From: Syntrophus aciditrophicus SB
GTDB lineage: Bacteria > Desulfobacterota > Syntrophia > Syntrophales > Syntrophaceae
Assembly (NCBI RefSeq): GCF_000013405.1
Contig: NC_007759.1
Span: forward strand, 2,605,001-2,669,000
Reading direction: 5' to 3'
Length of the DNA: 64,000 bases
The notes beneath the pieces are model-generated. The model worked only from the letters and a program-made list of their open reading frames with translations. It did not search any database and was not told where the DNA came from. The stretch's first letter is position 1; the number at the start of each line of letters is the position of its first letter. Below are positions 25,586 through 34,986 of the stretch, one piece after another. A program made the position numbers and the translations under genes.

Positions 25586-26749
25586 CTAAATCCCGTTGAT
25601 TGCATCGGCAATGAGCTTCTGATCGTCCTCTTTCAGGTAGGGGTGCATGGGGAGGCTGAAGATGCGCCGCGCGCAGTCGTCGCTGACCGGTAAATCATCC
25701 GGACGATAGCCGAGGAAGGCAAAGGCGTCCTGGACATGCAGCGGTTTGGGATAATACACCATCGTGGGGATGCCCTCCTTCTGCAGGGCGGCCTGGATGG
25801 CGGCGCGGTGCGCGTTGTCGCGGGCCAGGATGGAGTACTGCGCCCAGACGGAAAGATACCCATCCGGGACATAAGGCAGCACGAGCGACTCGTTCTGTGC
25901 GAGCAGGGCTGAATAGCGTCCTGCGGCCTGCTGGCGGAGGATTGTTTCCTCGGGAAAGAGGGAGAACTTGGCCAGCAGGATGGCGGCCTGAAGCGAGTCC
26001 AGCCGGCCGTTGATCCCGACCCGGACGTTGTTGTACCGGTCGCTGCCCTGGCCGTGAATCCGGATGGAGCGCATGAGATCCGCCAGGGTGTCGTCGTCGG
26101 TGAAGCACATCCCGCCGTCGCCGTAGCCGCCCAGCGGCTTCGCCGGGAAGAAGGACGTGCAGGCGATGTCGGCCAGCGCGCCGGCTTTTTTCCCCTGATA
26201 TTCCGCGCCGAAGGACTGGGCCGCATCCTCGATGACAAAGAGGCCGTGCTCACGGGCAATTGCGGAAATCCGGTCGTAATCCGCCGGCAGGCCGAAGAGA
26301 TCCACGGGGATGATCCCTTTTGGAGTCAGCGCGGCGCTCTGCGAGGCGGCAGGCAGGGGATGGAGGCGGGGATCGTTCTGCTTCACGGCCTGGATGGCCT
26401 GCTTCAGCTTTTCCGGATCGATGTTGAAGGTCCGGGGATCGATGTCCACAAAGACAGGGGTGGCCCCCAGCAGGGCGACCACTTCCGCCGTGGCGATGAA
26501 GGTGAAGGGCGTGGTGAAAACCGCATCGCCCGGCCCGACCCCGTAAGCCATCAGGGCCAGCAGAAGGGCGTCCGTCCCGGACGAGCAGGCGATGGCGTGC
26601 CTCACGCCCGTGTACTCGACCAGGGCCTGTTCCAGCGCCCCGATTTCCGGCCCCATGATGTACTGGCCGTGATCCAGCACTTTCCGGATATTCTCTTCAA
26701 TTTGCATGCGAATTCGCTGCTGCTGTGCGGGCAGATCAATAAAGTTCAT
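25586..26749 (-). CDS. DegT/DnrJ/EryC1/StrS-family sugar aminotransferase (WbpE/WlbC-like)
   Basis: A 387-residue PLP-dependent sugar aminotransferase. It begins NFIDLPAQQQRIRMQIEENI and YIMGPEIGALEQAL, as in the WbpE/WlbC/DesV-like group. CSSGTDALLLALMAYG binds the cofactor phosphate, VIEDAAQSFGAEYQGKKAG holds the PLP-ring aspartate, and SFFPAKPLGGYGDGG carries the PLP lysine. The ATG at 26749 is preceded by AGGAG; a TTG at 26770 also lies in frame. In WbpE-type pathways the substrate is a UDP-3-keto-2-acetamido uronate, which would fit the uronic-acid theme, but a C4 aminotransferase paired with the WbpM-like protein upstream is also possible. It follows that dehydratase by 88 bp, with a partial repeat between them. 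Confidence 0.9.
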   Translation of the reverse strand: MNFIDLPAQQQRIRMQIEENIRKVLDHGQYIMGPEIGALEQALVEYTGVRHAIACSSGTDALLLALMAYGVGPGDAVFTTPFTFIATAEVVALLGATPVFVDIDPRTFNIDPEKLKQAIQAVKQNDPRLHPLPAASQSAALTPKGIIPVDLFGLPADYDRISAIAREHGLFVIEDAAQSFGAEYQGKKAGALADIACTSFFPAKPLGGYGDGGMCFTDDDTLADLMRSIRIHGQGSDRYNNVRVGINGRLDSLQAAILLAKFSLFPEETILRQQAAGRYSALLAQNESLVLPYVPDGYLSVWAQYSILARDNAHRAAIQAALQKEGIPTMVYYPKPLHVQDAFAFLGYRPDDLPVSDDCARRIFSLPMHPYLKEDDQKLIADAINGI

Positions 26750-26828
26750 AAAGCTCCTCTCCTTGTTCAACGTTTTATGTTCTATCTTCTACGTTCAATG
26801 TTCTCTGACGCGGCAAATCTCTGTAACC

Positions 26829-26843
26829 GGCAGCGCCCTATTT
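26829..26843. repeat. Partial REP-like element at the end of the WbpM-like gene
   Basis: GGCAGCGCCCTATTT shares the GACAGCGCCC-TTT core of the hairpin family. It overlaps the stop codon of the dehydratase gene (26838-26840). No second arm is evident, so this is a half copy. Confidence 0.4.
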
Positions 26844-28751
26844 CTCATAATGGCGGACGTATTTTTTCAGGAGCGTCCTGACGGCTTCGGGGCTGTCGGG
26901 ATCGAGGGATTTGACGGCGCTGTCGAAATCAGCAAGGATCGGGGTCAGGTCGTCCAGGGAATACTTCTCGCTGTTCCGGGCGACGAAAATTTTTTCGTGG
27001 CGGCTGGCGACGGTCCCCTCTTCCGCCGTGAGAATTTCCTCGAAAAGCTTTTCTCCCGGCCGCAGACCCGTGAACTCGAATTCAATGTCCTTGTACGGCT
27101 CCAGCCCCTGGAGACGGACCAGCTCTTCGGCCACCTCGAGAATTTTCACCGGCTCCCCCATGTCCAGGACAAAGACCTCCCCGCCGCCGCCCATCGTCGA
27201 GGCCTGCAGGACCAGGGACACCGCCTCGGGGATCGTCATGAAATACCTCAACATGTCCCGGTGGGTGATGGTCAACGGCCCACCGTGCTTGAGCTGATCC
27301 AGAAACAGGGGCAGAACGCTCCCCCGGCTTCCCAGCACGTTGCCGAACCGGACGGAAACATATCGCGTCGACTCGCCGCCCTCCTTCCCGCTGCCCGCTT
27401 CCTGGAAGGCCCGGCAGATATGCTCGGCCATCCTTTTCGTCGCCCCCATCACACTGGTCGGACGGACGGCCTTGTCCGTGGAGATCATAATGAACTTTTC
27501 GACGCCGTAATTCTTCGCCGCCTCGGCCAGGGCATGCGTCCCGAAGATATTGACCTTGACGGCCTCCTTGGGGTTGCTCTCCATCATCGGGACATGCTTG
27601 TACGCGGCCGCGTGAAAAACGATCCGGGGGGCGTAAGCCCGGAAGACCTCATCAAGCCTTCCCCGATCCCGGACGTCGCCGGTCACATACTGAATCCGGT
27701 CTGACAGCTCAGGAAACAGGCGCTGCAGTTTCAGCCCGAGGTTGTGGAGTTCCGTCTCGTCGATATCGAACAGGACCAGGCAGGAAGGGGAAAAGGAACA
27801 CACCTGCGTGACGATTTCCGACCCGATGGAGCCGCCGGCGCCGGTCACCATGATCGACCTGCCTGTCAGAAAGTCCCGGATTCCCTCATAATCCACGGTG
27901 ATGGCCTGACGTCCGATCAGATCCTCGATGGCGATATCCTCCAGGGCCCTGAGGTTGATCTCCGGCCGCTCGAAGTTGTAGATCCGCGGGACGAATTTGA
28001 TGGTTTTCACCCCGGCCCGCCTGGCCGAATCGTACAGCACCCGGAGCTTCTTGTGGTTGAGGGAGGGGATGGCGATGATCACCGCTTCGATGTCATTGCG
28101 GGAGATCAGGGTTCTCAGCTCGCCCAGCCTTCCGAGGACCTTGACGCCGTGGATGTAGACGCCGATCTTGCGCGTGTCGTTGTCCAGCAGACCGACGGGA
28201 TAAAACGCCGAAAAGCGCTGCTTTGCCATGTCCCGCAGGATCATCTCGCCGGTGTTGCCGGCTCCCAGGATCAGAGTCCTTTTTCCCGTCCGGACTGATT
28301 TTTTCCCCCGGATCACCTCCAGGTAGACCCGTTTCGCGACCCTCATTCCACCGATAAAGAACAGTGAGAAAACGCCGTCCACGATGAAGATCCGTTTGAC
28401 GTAGCCTTCAAGGGGGAACTGGATGTGCCAGAACTCGGGAATGGGAATGGGAAAACTGGCGACCATCAGTACCAGGTCGGAAATCATGACCGCCGCCATG
28501 ATGTTGGTCAGATCGGAGACCCCGACGTAGCGCCAGGTCATCCGGTATCCCCGGAAGACGGCAAGGAAAAACAGTTTGACGGCAAGGAAATAGGGCAGGA
28601 CCGGTTCCATCAGCCTGATGTAATCGACCGCCTGGCTGAAGTTGAAGTGAATCAGGAAGGAAAGATAGAGGGACAGGCAGATGAAGAAAATGTCCCCGGA
28701 TAAAAACAATAAAAGCCGCTTCTGCGGCGTCGGCGTCATAAGACTGCGCAT
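26838..28751 (-). CDS. WbpM/CapD-like nucleotide-sugar 4,6-dehydratase
   Basis: A complete 637-residue membrane dehydratase. Four hydrophobic segments occupy the first 140 residues, followed by GAGNTGEMILRDMAKQRF in the regulatory nucleotide-binding region. The catalytic domain has VTGAGGSIGSEIVTQVCSF, HAAAYKHVPMME and STDKAVRPTSVMGATKR, with the Met-for-Tyr change typical of large dehydratases. It converts UDP-GlcNAc to the 4-keto-6-deoxy intermediate. Directly upstream lie a WecA/WbpL-type transferase and a WbpV/WbpK-type reductase, the same three functions that make and load QuiNAc or FucNAc in Pseudomonas O-antigen clusters. The ATG at 28751 is 50 bp after the upstream stop; an in-frame ATG at 28739 is the alternative. 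The C-terminal halves of this gene and of 1-1895 are similar even at the DNA level. Confidence 0.9.
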   Translation of the reverse strand: MRSLMTPTPQKRLLLFLSGDIFFICLSLYLSFLIHFNFSQAVDYIRLMEPVLPYFLAVKLFFLAVFRGYRMTWRYVGVSDLTNIMAAVMISDLVLMVASFPIPIPEFWHIQFPLEGYVKRIFIVDGVFSLFFIGGMRVAKRVYLEVIRGKKSVRTGKRTLILGAGNTGEMILRDMAKQRFSAFYPVGLLDNDTRKIGVYIHGVKVLGRLGELRTLISRNDIEAVIIAIPSLNHKKLRVLYDSARRAGVKTIKFVPRIYNFERPEINLRALEDIAIEDLIGRQAITVDYEGIRDFLTGRSIMVTGAGGSIGSEIVTQVCSFSPSCLVLFDIDETELHNLGLKLQRLFPELSDRIQYVTGDVRDRGRLDEVFRAYAPRIVFHAAAYKHVPMMESNPKEAVKVNIFGTHALAEAAKNYGVEKFIMISTDKAVRPTSVMGATKRMAEHICRAFQEAGSGKEGGESTRYVSVRFGNVLGSRGSVLPLFLDQLKHGGPLTITHRDMLRYFMTIPEAVSLVLQASTMGGGGEVFVLDMGEPVKILEVAEELVRLQGLEPYKDIEFEFTGLRPGEKLFEEILTAEEGTVASRHEKIFVARNSEKYSLDDLTPILADFDSAVKSLDPDSPEAVRTLLKKYVRHYEK

Positions 28752-28801
28752 GGTTTTTTGTTTAACCCCTGCTTGACGTTGCCTGTGGCGAACGTTCTTT
28801 C

Positions 28802-29851
28802 TTACACGATTTCTCTCGTTTTTGCCATCCTGAGAATAACCAGTGTGTAAGCGGCCTGAAAGAGCAGAAACGGCAGGAAAACAAAAAGGCGGCGGTCGCC
28901 CGGGATTTGAACCATCCAGAATGCCGCCCCGCCCTGCATAAGGCACACTCCGTAGTGAAACAGCGTTACGGCGCGATGGCTGAACCCGCTCTGCTGAAAG
29001 AGCTGATACAGATGGCTGCGGTGCGCGTCGAACACCCGTTCGCCCCGAATAAGGCGCCGGAAAAACGTGAAGGTCGTATCATAAATGATGTTGAACATCA
29101 ACAGGGGCATGACGAAAAATGAGGTGTGGGAGTGGTCGTACCGCGCGGCGATAATGGCCAGGACGGCGAAAGCGAATCCGAGAAAGGCACTTCCCACATC
29201 ACCCATGAAGATCCGGGCCGGAGGAAAGTTGTAGAGAAGGAAGCCCGCCGTCCCCGCCAGCAGGGTGTAAGAGGTGATATAAACGAACGTGCTCCCCTGG
29301 GAGAAGGTAATGGCGCAGAAAAAGGCGCTGACAATCACGCCGACGCCGCCCATCAGGCCGTCCAGCCCGTCCATGAAATTGAAGGCGTTGGTCAGACCGA
29401 CGATCCAGAGAAAGGACAGGGGGTACCCCCAGATTCCAAGCGTGACGTTCCCCACCCAGGGCAGGGCCACTTCATCGATCACCAGCCCGAACGCCAGAAC
29501 GAGTAACGCGGCCAGGCACTGCGCGGCCAGTTTTATGAGGAAGGGCTTGTTCTTGACGTCGTCATAAAGGGAGATCCCCGCGATGAGCAGAGCGGAGAAG
29601 ACGAATCCGAGGAAATGCCGGCGGGGGATCATCGTGGCGTCAGCAAAGCAGAAAATAAGGATCACGCCGAGCAGGAAAGTGACAACGATGGAAACGCCGC
29701 CTGATTTCGGGGTGGGGACGCTGTGCGACGAACGCGCTCCGGGGATGTCGATCACTTTGAAATGACGGAGAATGTATCGCGTGGTAAGCAGGGACACGAG
29801 GAACAGGCCGAACGCGAAAGAGAGATGGAGGAAAAAGGCGGTTGGGGTCAT
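28802..29851 (-). CDS. Undecaprenyl-phosphate glycosyl-1-phosphate transferase (WecA/WbpL/MraY family)
   Basis: A polytopic membrane protein of 349 residues with about ten to eleven hydrophobic segments. Family signatures are RSSHSVPTPKSGGVSI in the first cytoplasmic loop, SLYDDVKNKP with the metal-binding aspartates, NAFNFMDGLDGLMGG and FMGDVGSAFLG, and a late HRSHLYQLFQQ. Such enzymes transfer a sugar phosphate from a UDP-sugar to undecaprenyl phosphate. Given the neighbours, the substrate is probably UDP-FucNAc or UDP-QuiNAc (WbpL type) rather than UDP-GlcNAc; this is inference. The ATG at 29851 overlaps the stop of the upstream reductase (ATGA). A second, unrelated initiating transferase is at 3568-4197. 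Confidence 0.92.
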   Translation of the reverse strand: MTPTAFFLHLSFAFGLFLVSLLTTRYILRHFKVIDIPGARSSHSVPTPKSGGVSIVVTFLLGVILIFCFADATMIPRRHFLGFVFSALLIAGISLYDDVKNKPFLIKLAAQCLAALLVLAFGLVIDEVALPWVGNVTLGIWGYPLSFLWIVGLTNAFNFMDGLDGLMGGVGVIVSAFFCAITFSQGSTFVYITSYTLLAGTAGFLLYNFPPARIFMGDVGSAFLGFAFAVLAIIAARYDHSHTSFFVMPLLMFNIIYDTTFTFFRRLIRGERVFDAHRSHLYQLFQQSGFSHRAVTLFHYGVCLMQGGAAFWMVQIPGDRRLFVFLPFLLFQAAYTLVILRMAKTREIV

Positions 29852-30849
29852 CGGATTTTCAAGAGGGCAAGGTCCCGCATCTCCTTGACGGTCTCTTCCC
29901 AACCCGTTTTTAAATCATAGCGGGGGGAAAAACCCAGTTCTCTCTGGAGAAGGCTGCCGTCGACGGCGATATCCTCGGTATATTTATCCAGCATTCCCCG
30001 GGTGACCAGGGGCTTCAAACCGAGAGCGACACTTCCCTTTTCGGTGAGTCCGATCAGAAAGCGGGTCGGCCCCAGAGGCAGAAAACACCGCGGCGGCCTG
30101 CGGCCCAGGGCGGAACAGATGGACTCGATAATTTCATTCAAGGTATGAAATGTCCCGTCCGTAACGTTGAAGATCCTGCCCGCCGCGGCGGGATGAGAAA
30201 CCACCAGCGCAGCGGCATCGCCGACGTCCCTGTCGTAAACCAGCGTCCTCCGATTGTGTCCCCTGCCGACAGGCAAAAAGCGATGACGGGCCAGGGCCTG
30301 GGTCAGGCGCTCGTAGTTTCCCTTGATGCGGGAGCCGTAAACCGCCCCCAGGCGCAGGACCGTGCCCAGAGGTCGGCAATCGGGGCCTTGTGCATTCAAT
30401 ACGATCTGTTCGGCGGCAAGCTTCGTCCGGGCGTAATCCGTTTCCGGCCGCGGCGGCGAAGCCTCATCGATGATCCGCCCGTCCGCCGGCCCGTACACGG
30501 CGATGGTGCTGAACAGAACAACGCGCCGGACGCCCGAGTTCAGTGCCGCCTCGACGACCGTCCTCGTTCCGCAGACATTAACGTGCTCGTATTTTTCCCG
30601 CAGCTCGGGAGGCGGATTGACGATATGCAGGAGCGCCGCCATATGAACGACGGCATCCATGCCCTCCATGGCGGACTGGACGGCTGCCCTGTCCGTGACG
30701 TCGCCGGCAATCGCTTCTACCCCCGGAGGGAACAGCCCTGGTGAAGGTTCATCGATAGAAAAAGCTCGAACCCGGTGGCCGGCATCGCACATCGCGGAAA
30801 CGACCCGCGGTCCGATGGCGCCGGTGGCTCCGGTAACGAGGATGTTCAT
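29848..30849 (-). CDS. NAD-dependent epimerase/reductase (WbpV/WbpK-like SDR)
   Basis: A 333-residue extended short-chain dehydrogenase. MNILVTGATGAIGPRVVSAM is the cofactor motif, VVLFSTIAVYG holds the catalytic serine/threonine region, and DYARTKLAAEQ gives the YxxxK pair. The protein probably reduces the 4-keto product of the WbpM-like dehydratase, as WbpV and WbpK do to give UDP-QuiNAc or UDP-FucNAc. The ATG at 30849 overlaps the stop of the upstream glycosyltransferase (ATGA), and its stop overlaps the start of the WecA-type gene. A longer frame to 30939 would run inside the upstream gene and lacks the family start. The stereochemistry of its product cannot be read from sequence. Confidence 0.88.
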   Translation of the reverse strand: MNILVTGATGAIGPRVVSAMCDAGHRVRAFSIDEPSPGLFPPGVEAIAGDVTDRAAVQSAMEGMDAVVHMAALLHIVNPPPELREKYEHVNVCGTRTVVEAALNSGVRRVVLFSTIAVYGPADGRIIDEASPPRPETDYARTKLAAEQIVLNAQGPDCRPLGTVLRLGAVYGSRIKGNYERLTQALARHRFLPVGRGHNRRTLVYDRDVGDAAALVVSHPAAAGRIFNVTDGTFHTLNEIIESICSALGRRPPRCFLPLGPTRFLIGLTEKGSVALGLKPLVTRGMLDKYTEDIAVDGSLLQRELGFSPRYDLKTGWEETVKEMRDLALLKIR

Positions 30850-31976
30850 GGCTTCAGCAGTTCCCTGTATATGTTCATGGTCTTCGCGACAACCTTCTCC
30901 AGGGCGAATTCGCTGACCACAATTTCCCGACCCTTGCATCCCATCTTTTTCCGCAGTGCAGGCTGTTCGATCAGAAGCTGAAGCGCGTCAGCCAGTTCTG
31001 CCGTGCCGCGGACGGGAACCAGCAAGCCGTTCTCGCCCTGACGGACAACATCACGGCAGCCCGGCGTATCCGTGGTAACAATGGGACGCCCGCAGGACGC
31101 CGCTTCCAGCAGGACCTTGGGCAGCCCTTCACGGTAGGACGGCAGACAGACAATGTGAGACTGTTCAAATACCGCCGGCATGTCGTCACGGCGCCCCCAC
31201 CACTCGACCGCGCCCTCCGCATGCCAGGCCGTCAACTGCTCCGTGTGGATTGCCGAAGGGTTGTGCGGGTCCGCATCCCCCACCAGGACGAAGCGGGCAG
31301 AGATGCCGCGTTTTTTCAGTTGTCCGGCGGCGTCCACGAATTCCCGGACTCCTTTATCCCACAACATGCGGGATGGCAAAATAACGACCGGGACTCCCGG
31401 AGGCTCCGGCGTCGGGACGAAAACAGCCGTATCCACCCCCGATCCCCGAATCAGCCTTATCCGCTTTTCACTGATAAACCTTTTGCGGATAAACTTGGCG
31501 CGGTCATCCTGATTCTGCAAAATCAGGCGCGACCGTCGGCTGTTCAGGAGCCCCCGAAACGCGCTGCCGATGACCGGGCGCAGGAACCGGGCTTTGGGCT
31601 GATCGGAAGTGAAGATATACCCGAGCCCCGCCAGGGCATTCACCACCCGGGACACGCCTGAAAGTCGGGCGGCAAGCGATCCATAGAGCACCGGCTTCAT
31701 GGCCACCTGGTGAACGATGTCCGGTTTTTCTTTTCGATAAAGGGCGATAAGGCGGGCAAGAACGGCCAGCTCGGACGCCGGATTCATGCCTTTACGGGAA
31801 AGATCGAAGGGAATGAGCCGGATGCCTGCCCGACGGATCACATCAGCGTGCTCGTTGACGTTTGTCACGACAGCGACATCATACCCGGCATCCCGCGCCG
31901 CCAGGGCGAGCGGCAGACGGTGAGAGCAGAAATACCAGTCCTCCGTGATGAAATAGAGGATCTTCGGACGGCTCAT
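30846..31976 (-). CDS. Glycosyltransferase family 4
   Basis: A 376-residue GT-B glycosyltransferase of the PglA/WbpT-like group. The N-terminus KILYFITEDWYFCSHRLPLA and HQVAMKPVLYGSLAAR are typical of transferases acting early on a lipid-linked sugar. The C-terminal donor domain has VVILPSRMLWDKGVREFVDA, the PSYREGLPKVLLEAASCG glutamate region and a closing helix. It probably adds the second sugar to the unit initiated by the WecA-like enzyme two genes downstream. The ATG at 31976 overlaps the stop of the AsnB-type gene by four bases. Donor is unknown. Confidence 0.9.
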   Translation of the reverse strand: MSRPKILYFITEDWYFCSHRLPLALAARDAGYDVAVVTNVNEHADVIRRAGIRLIPFDLSRKGMNPASELAVLARLIALYRKEKPDIVHQVAMKPVLYGSLAARLSGVSRVVNALAGLGYIFTSDQPKARFLRPVIGSAFRGLLNSRRSRLILQNQDDRAKFIRKRFISEKRIRLIRGSGVDTAVFVPTPEPPGVPVVILPSRMLWDKGVREFVDAAGQLKKRGISARFVLVGDADPHNPSAIHTEQLTAWHAEGAVEWWGRRDDMPAVFEQSHIVCLPSYREGLPKVLLEAASCGRPIVTTDTPGCRDVVRQGENGLLVPVRGTAELADALQLLIEQPALRKKMGCKGREIVVSEFALEKVVAKTMNIYRELLKP

Positions 31977-33937
31977 GTGTTACTCTCCAGCCAGGCCTGG
32001 AACATCAGGATATCCCAGAGATGATACTGCCAGTTGCGCTGTCCCGAAAGATGTTCCCGCCACTTCAGACCAATGGGTCCGGGATTGAAAAATCCCTCCC
32101 GTTTCAGCCGGTCTTCCGCAAGCAGCGCTTCAGCCCAAGCTTTCAAAGGCCCGCGCAGCCAGGCATCCAGGGGAATGCTGAACCCTGTCTTGGGCCGCTC
32201 GATCAGCTCTCTGGGGACATGGCGATAGAGAACCTGCCGCAGCAGCCACTTGCCCTTCCCTTCACGGATTTTCTGATGAAGAGGAATGCGCCAGGCCAGC
32301 TCGACCACCCGATGATCCAGCAGGGGAATTCGTGCTTCAAGGCTGTTGGCCATGGCCGCGCGATCAACTTTTACCAGGATGTCGTCGGTCATATAGGTCT
32401 GGGCATCCATGGCCATCATCCAGTGTTCAAAACTGTCGGTGTACGGCCACGCGGACGGATTGGTCAGCAGAGTCCGTGGTTCCTGCCCGCCGATGACCAC
32501 TTCCGCAGGATTGTGCCAATGGCTGGCAAGCCGGCGGTAGAACGCCTCCCCGTCCGCAAGGGTCAGCACTTCGGCCAGCTTGTGGGCCTTGTCGCCTGGC
32601 GAGGCGAGACGCATCCCGCTGGGCAGCACAGGACTGACGGCAGAATACAGCCTGTCCCAGATGGCCGGAGCCAGGGCGCAAAGGGTATTTGCCGCCGCGC
32701 GGCGGGCCAACAGCGGCAAACGGTTCATCCTCTGCCAGACCCGACGGGCCGTCAGATAGCGGTTGTAGCCCCCGAAGAGTTCGTCGCCGGCATCGCCGCT
32801 CAGGGCAACCTTCACATGCCTGCCGGCCAGTCGGCTGACCAGGAAGGTGGGGATCTGTGAGCTGTCACTGAAAGGCTCGCAGTATATTGTCGGCAGTTTC
32901 GGGACGACGGCCAGCGCATCTTCGGAAGAGACATGAAGTTCGGTATGGTCTGTCCCAAGATGCCGGGCTACGGCTTTGGCATGTTCCGCTTCGTTGTCCG
33001 CCGAGTCGGTGCCGATGGTGAAGGTGCGGACAGGCAGGCTGCTGTGCGCCTGCATCAGGGCGACAATGGCGCTGCTGTCGATGCCGCCGCTCAGGAATGC
33101 CCCCACGGGCACGTCAGCCAGCATCTGAAGCTTCACACTGTTGGAAAGGCGATCTTCCAGCTCATCGACGGCCTCGGCATCGGAACCGGCGAATGGCCGG
33201 GCCAGGCCGGCTGTCACCACGTCATTGTAACGCCACCAGGCTTGAGGGCTGACCGACTGTGAAACGCGGCCGTCGGAAAAGGAAATGCTCAGATAATGCC
33301 CGGGCATCAATTTGCGGATGCCCTGATAGATGGAGTACGGTGCAGGAATGCAGTTATGCCGCAGCAGCAGCGTCAGCGCGTCGCGATCCACCCCGGCGCG
33401 GAAATCCGGGTGGGCTTTCAGGGCCTTCAGTTCGGAGCCGAACAGCAGCGTGCCGCCCTGCCATCCGTAATAAAGCGGTTTTTCACCCAGGCGGTCCCGG
33501 GCCAGGGTCAGCACTCTGTCTTCAATATCCCACAGGGCCAGAGCAAACATGCCCACCGTAGCGTTCAGGGTACGCTCGATGCCCCAGGCCGAAAAGCAGG
33601 CCAGCAGGGTTTCCGTATCTGCATGGCCACGCCAGAGAGGCTCCTTTCCCCGCGCGGCTAATTCCTTCCGCAGTTCGAGATGGTTGTAAATCTCCCCGTT
33701 GAAGGCAATCACATACCGCCCGCACGCTGACGTCATCGGTTGATGGCCGGCGGAGGAAAGCTCCAGGATCGACAGACGGCGGTGCCCCAGTGCCAGACCG
33801 ATGGACGCGTCAACCCAGTATCCCGCGCTGTCCGGACCGCGATGGGTGATCGCGGCGGTCATGGCTTCCACTGTCCGCATGAATTCCCCGGAAGCCGAAG
33901 CTCCATTTTTTCCCCAAAAACCGGCGATTCCACACAT
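31973..33937 (-). CDS. Glutamine-dependent asparagine synthase-type amidotransferase (second copy)
   Basis: A 654-residue class II amidotransferase beginning MCGIAGFWGKNG, with Cys2 as the glutaminase nucleophile. ITHRGPDSAGYWV and LALGHRRLSILELS mark the glutaminase domain. GAFLSGGIDSSAIVALMQ is the ATP-binding loop, and GDAGDELFGGYNRY lies in the synthetase site. As with the copy at 14481-16403, its place among glycosyltransferases and next to the WbpV/L/M-like genes suggests amidation of a uronic acid on a polysaccharide precursor (WbpS-like) rather than asparagine supply. It is GC-richer than the other copy and differs from it throughout. The upstream GT2 ends 54 bp before its ATG. Confidence 0.9.
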   Translation of the reverse strand: MCGIAGFWGKNGASASGEFMRTVEAMTAAITHRGPDSAGYWVDASIGLALGHRRLSILELSSAGHQPMTSACGRYVIAFNGEIYNHLELRKELAARGKEPLWRGHADTETLLACFSAWGIERTLNATVGMFALALWDIEDRVLTLARDRLGEKPLYYGWQGGTLLFGSELKALKAHPDFRAGVDRDALTLLLRHNCIPAPYSIYQGIRKLMPGHYLSISFSDGRVSQSVSPQAWWRYNDVVTAGLARPFAGSDAEAVDELEDRLSNSVKLQMLADVPVGAFLSGGIDSSAIVALMQAHSSLPVRTFTIGTDSADNEAEHAKAVARHLGTDHTELHVSSEDALAVVPKLPTIYCEPFSDSSQIPTFLVSRLAGRHVKVALSGDAGDELFGGYNRYLTARRVWQRMNRLPLLARRAAANTLCALAPAIWDRLYSAVSPVLPSGMRLASPGDKAHKLAEVLTLADGEAFYRRLASHWHNPAEVVIGGQEPRTLLTNPSAWPYTDSFEHWMMAMDAQTYMTDDILVKVDRAAMANSLEARIPLLDHRVVELAWRIPLHQKIREGKGKWLLRQVLYRHVPRELIERPKTGFSIPLDAWLRGPLKAWAEALLAEDRLKREGFFNPGPIGLKWREHLSGQRNWQYHLWDILMFQAWLESNT

Positions 33938-33991
33938 CAGCCACGCCTCTTCATTCTGTTCCTGGATGGTCAGGGAGCTTGCAGGGCCAGA

Positions 33992-34900
33992 TCATCGGTC
34001 GATCCCGGACGGCCTACCCTTGCGGTCGTCCTGATCATCAAGCCGGACCATGTTTCGCCAAAGCTCCTGCCACACCGCCTCCGTCTGAGGGTCGACTGTA
34101 TCCAGGCGGTTCCTCATGCGATCGATTCCCAGTTCCGTGTTCAAAAAATCGGCTACAATCTTTACAGGCTGGATTATGGAGAGCAGGCACGCATCGGTCC
34201 AGCGGCCGCTTTTCACAGCGTGCCCGGCAATAGCCCGCCAAAAGGCTATGCGTCGGCTGAACATCTTCTTGAAGGAACGGCCGTCCTCCCGGTACCCCAG
34301 CAAGACCTCCGGAAGACCCGCGAAACAGCTTTCTCTGTAAGCGCTGTACAAAACCAGCTGGTCCTCGGCGCCGTTGGCCCGGGTCGTATAAGGATGCGCG
34401 CGGAACCAGGCTGTTTTCCCCAGCCAGGTCGGATGAAAGAAATGGAACCCCTTCCATGGCTTTCCGCATATGTCCTGATGACTTTCAGGCACCGGTATCA
34501 GACCGTACAGGTTGCCCTGATCACGAAAGACAGCGATGGACGAAGCGACTACGTCGACCTTAGGGTGGCTCTCCAGAAACGCCACCTGCCTTTCGAGCCG
34601 GTCTGGAAACGCGATGTCATCGGCATCCATACGGCAGAAATATTTACCTTCAGACATGGACACAGCCTGGTTCAACCGGGCGGAAATGCCCTTGTTCATG
34701 CCGTCGGATACGACCCTTATCCGCTCATCGCCGAAGCTCTTCGCAATTTTACAGCTTTCATCCGTAGAGCCATCATTCATCAGCAGCAATGTCCATTTCG
34801 GATAAGTCTGCGCGATGATGGACTGAACCGCGCTGCGCAGGGTCGCTTCAGCGTTGTATACCGGCAGCCCGATGGTCACAAGGGGTGAATCAGATTTCAT
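33992..34900 (-). CDS. Glycosyltransferase family 2
   Basis: A 302-residue GT-A glycosyltransferase. SPLVTIGLPVYNAEATLRSA opens the fold, LLLMNDGSTDESCKIA holds the nucleotide-binding aspartate, and FCRMDADDIAFPDRLERQ contains the DxD-like metal site. The C-terminal 100 residues are helical, with no membrane segment. It probably transfers a sugar to the growing repeat unit in the cytoplasm. The fucosyltransferase gene ends 86 bp before its ATG. Donor and acceptor are unknown. Confidence 0.9.
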   Translation of the reverse strand: MKSDSPLVTIGLPVYNAEATLRSAVQSIIAQTYPKWTLLLMNDGSTDESCKIAKSFGDERIRVVSDGMNKGISARLNQAVSMSEGKYFCRMDADDIAFPDRLERQVAFLESHPKVDVVASSIAVFRDQGNLYGLIPVPESHQDICGKPWKGFHFFHPTWLGKTAWFRAHPYTTRANGAEDQLVLYSAYRESCFAGLPEVLLGYREDGRSFKKMFSRRIAFWRAIAGHAVKSGRWTDACLLSIIQPVKIVADFLNTELGIDRMRNRLDTVDPQTEAVWQELWRNMVRLDDQDDRKGRPSGIDR

Positions 34901-34986
34901 TTTTCAGTCTTGATAACCTTTCCCTGCATCAGGCCATATAATGGGCAGGCAAATGCCCGTCTGCAGGATCATGCTGAGGATGGGAT

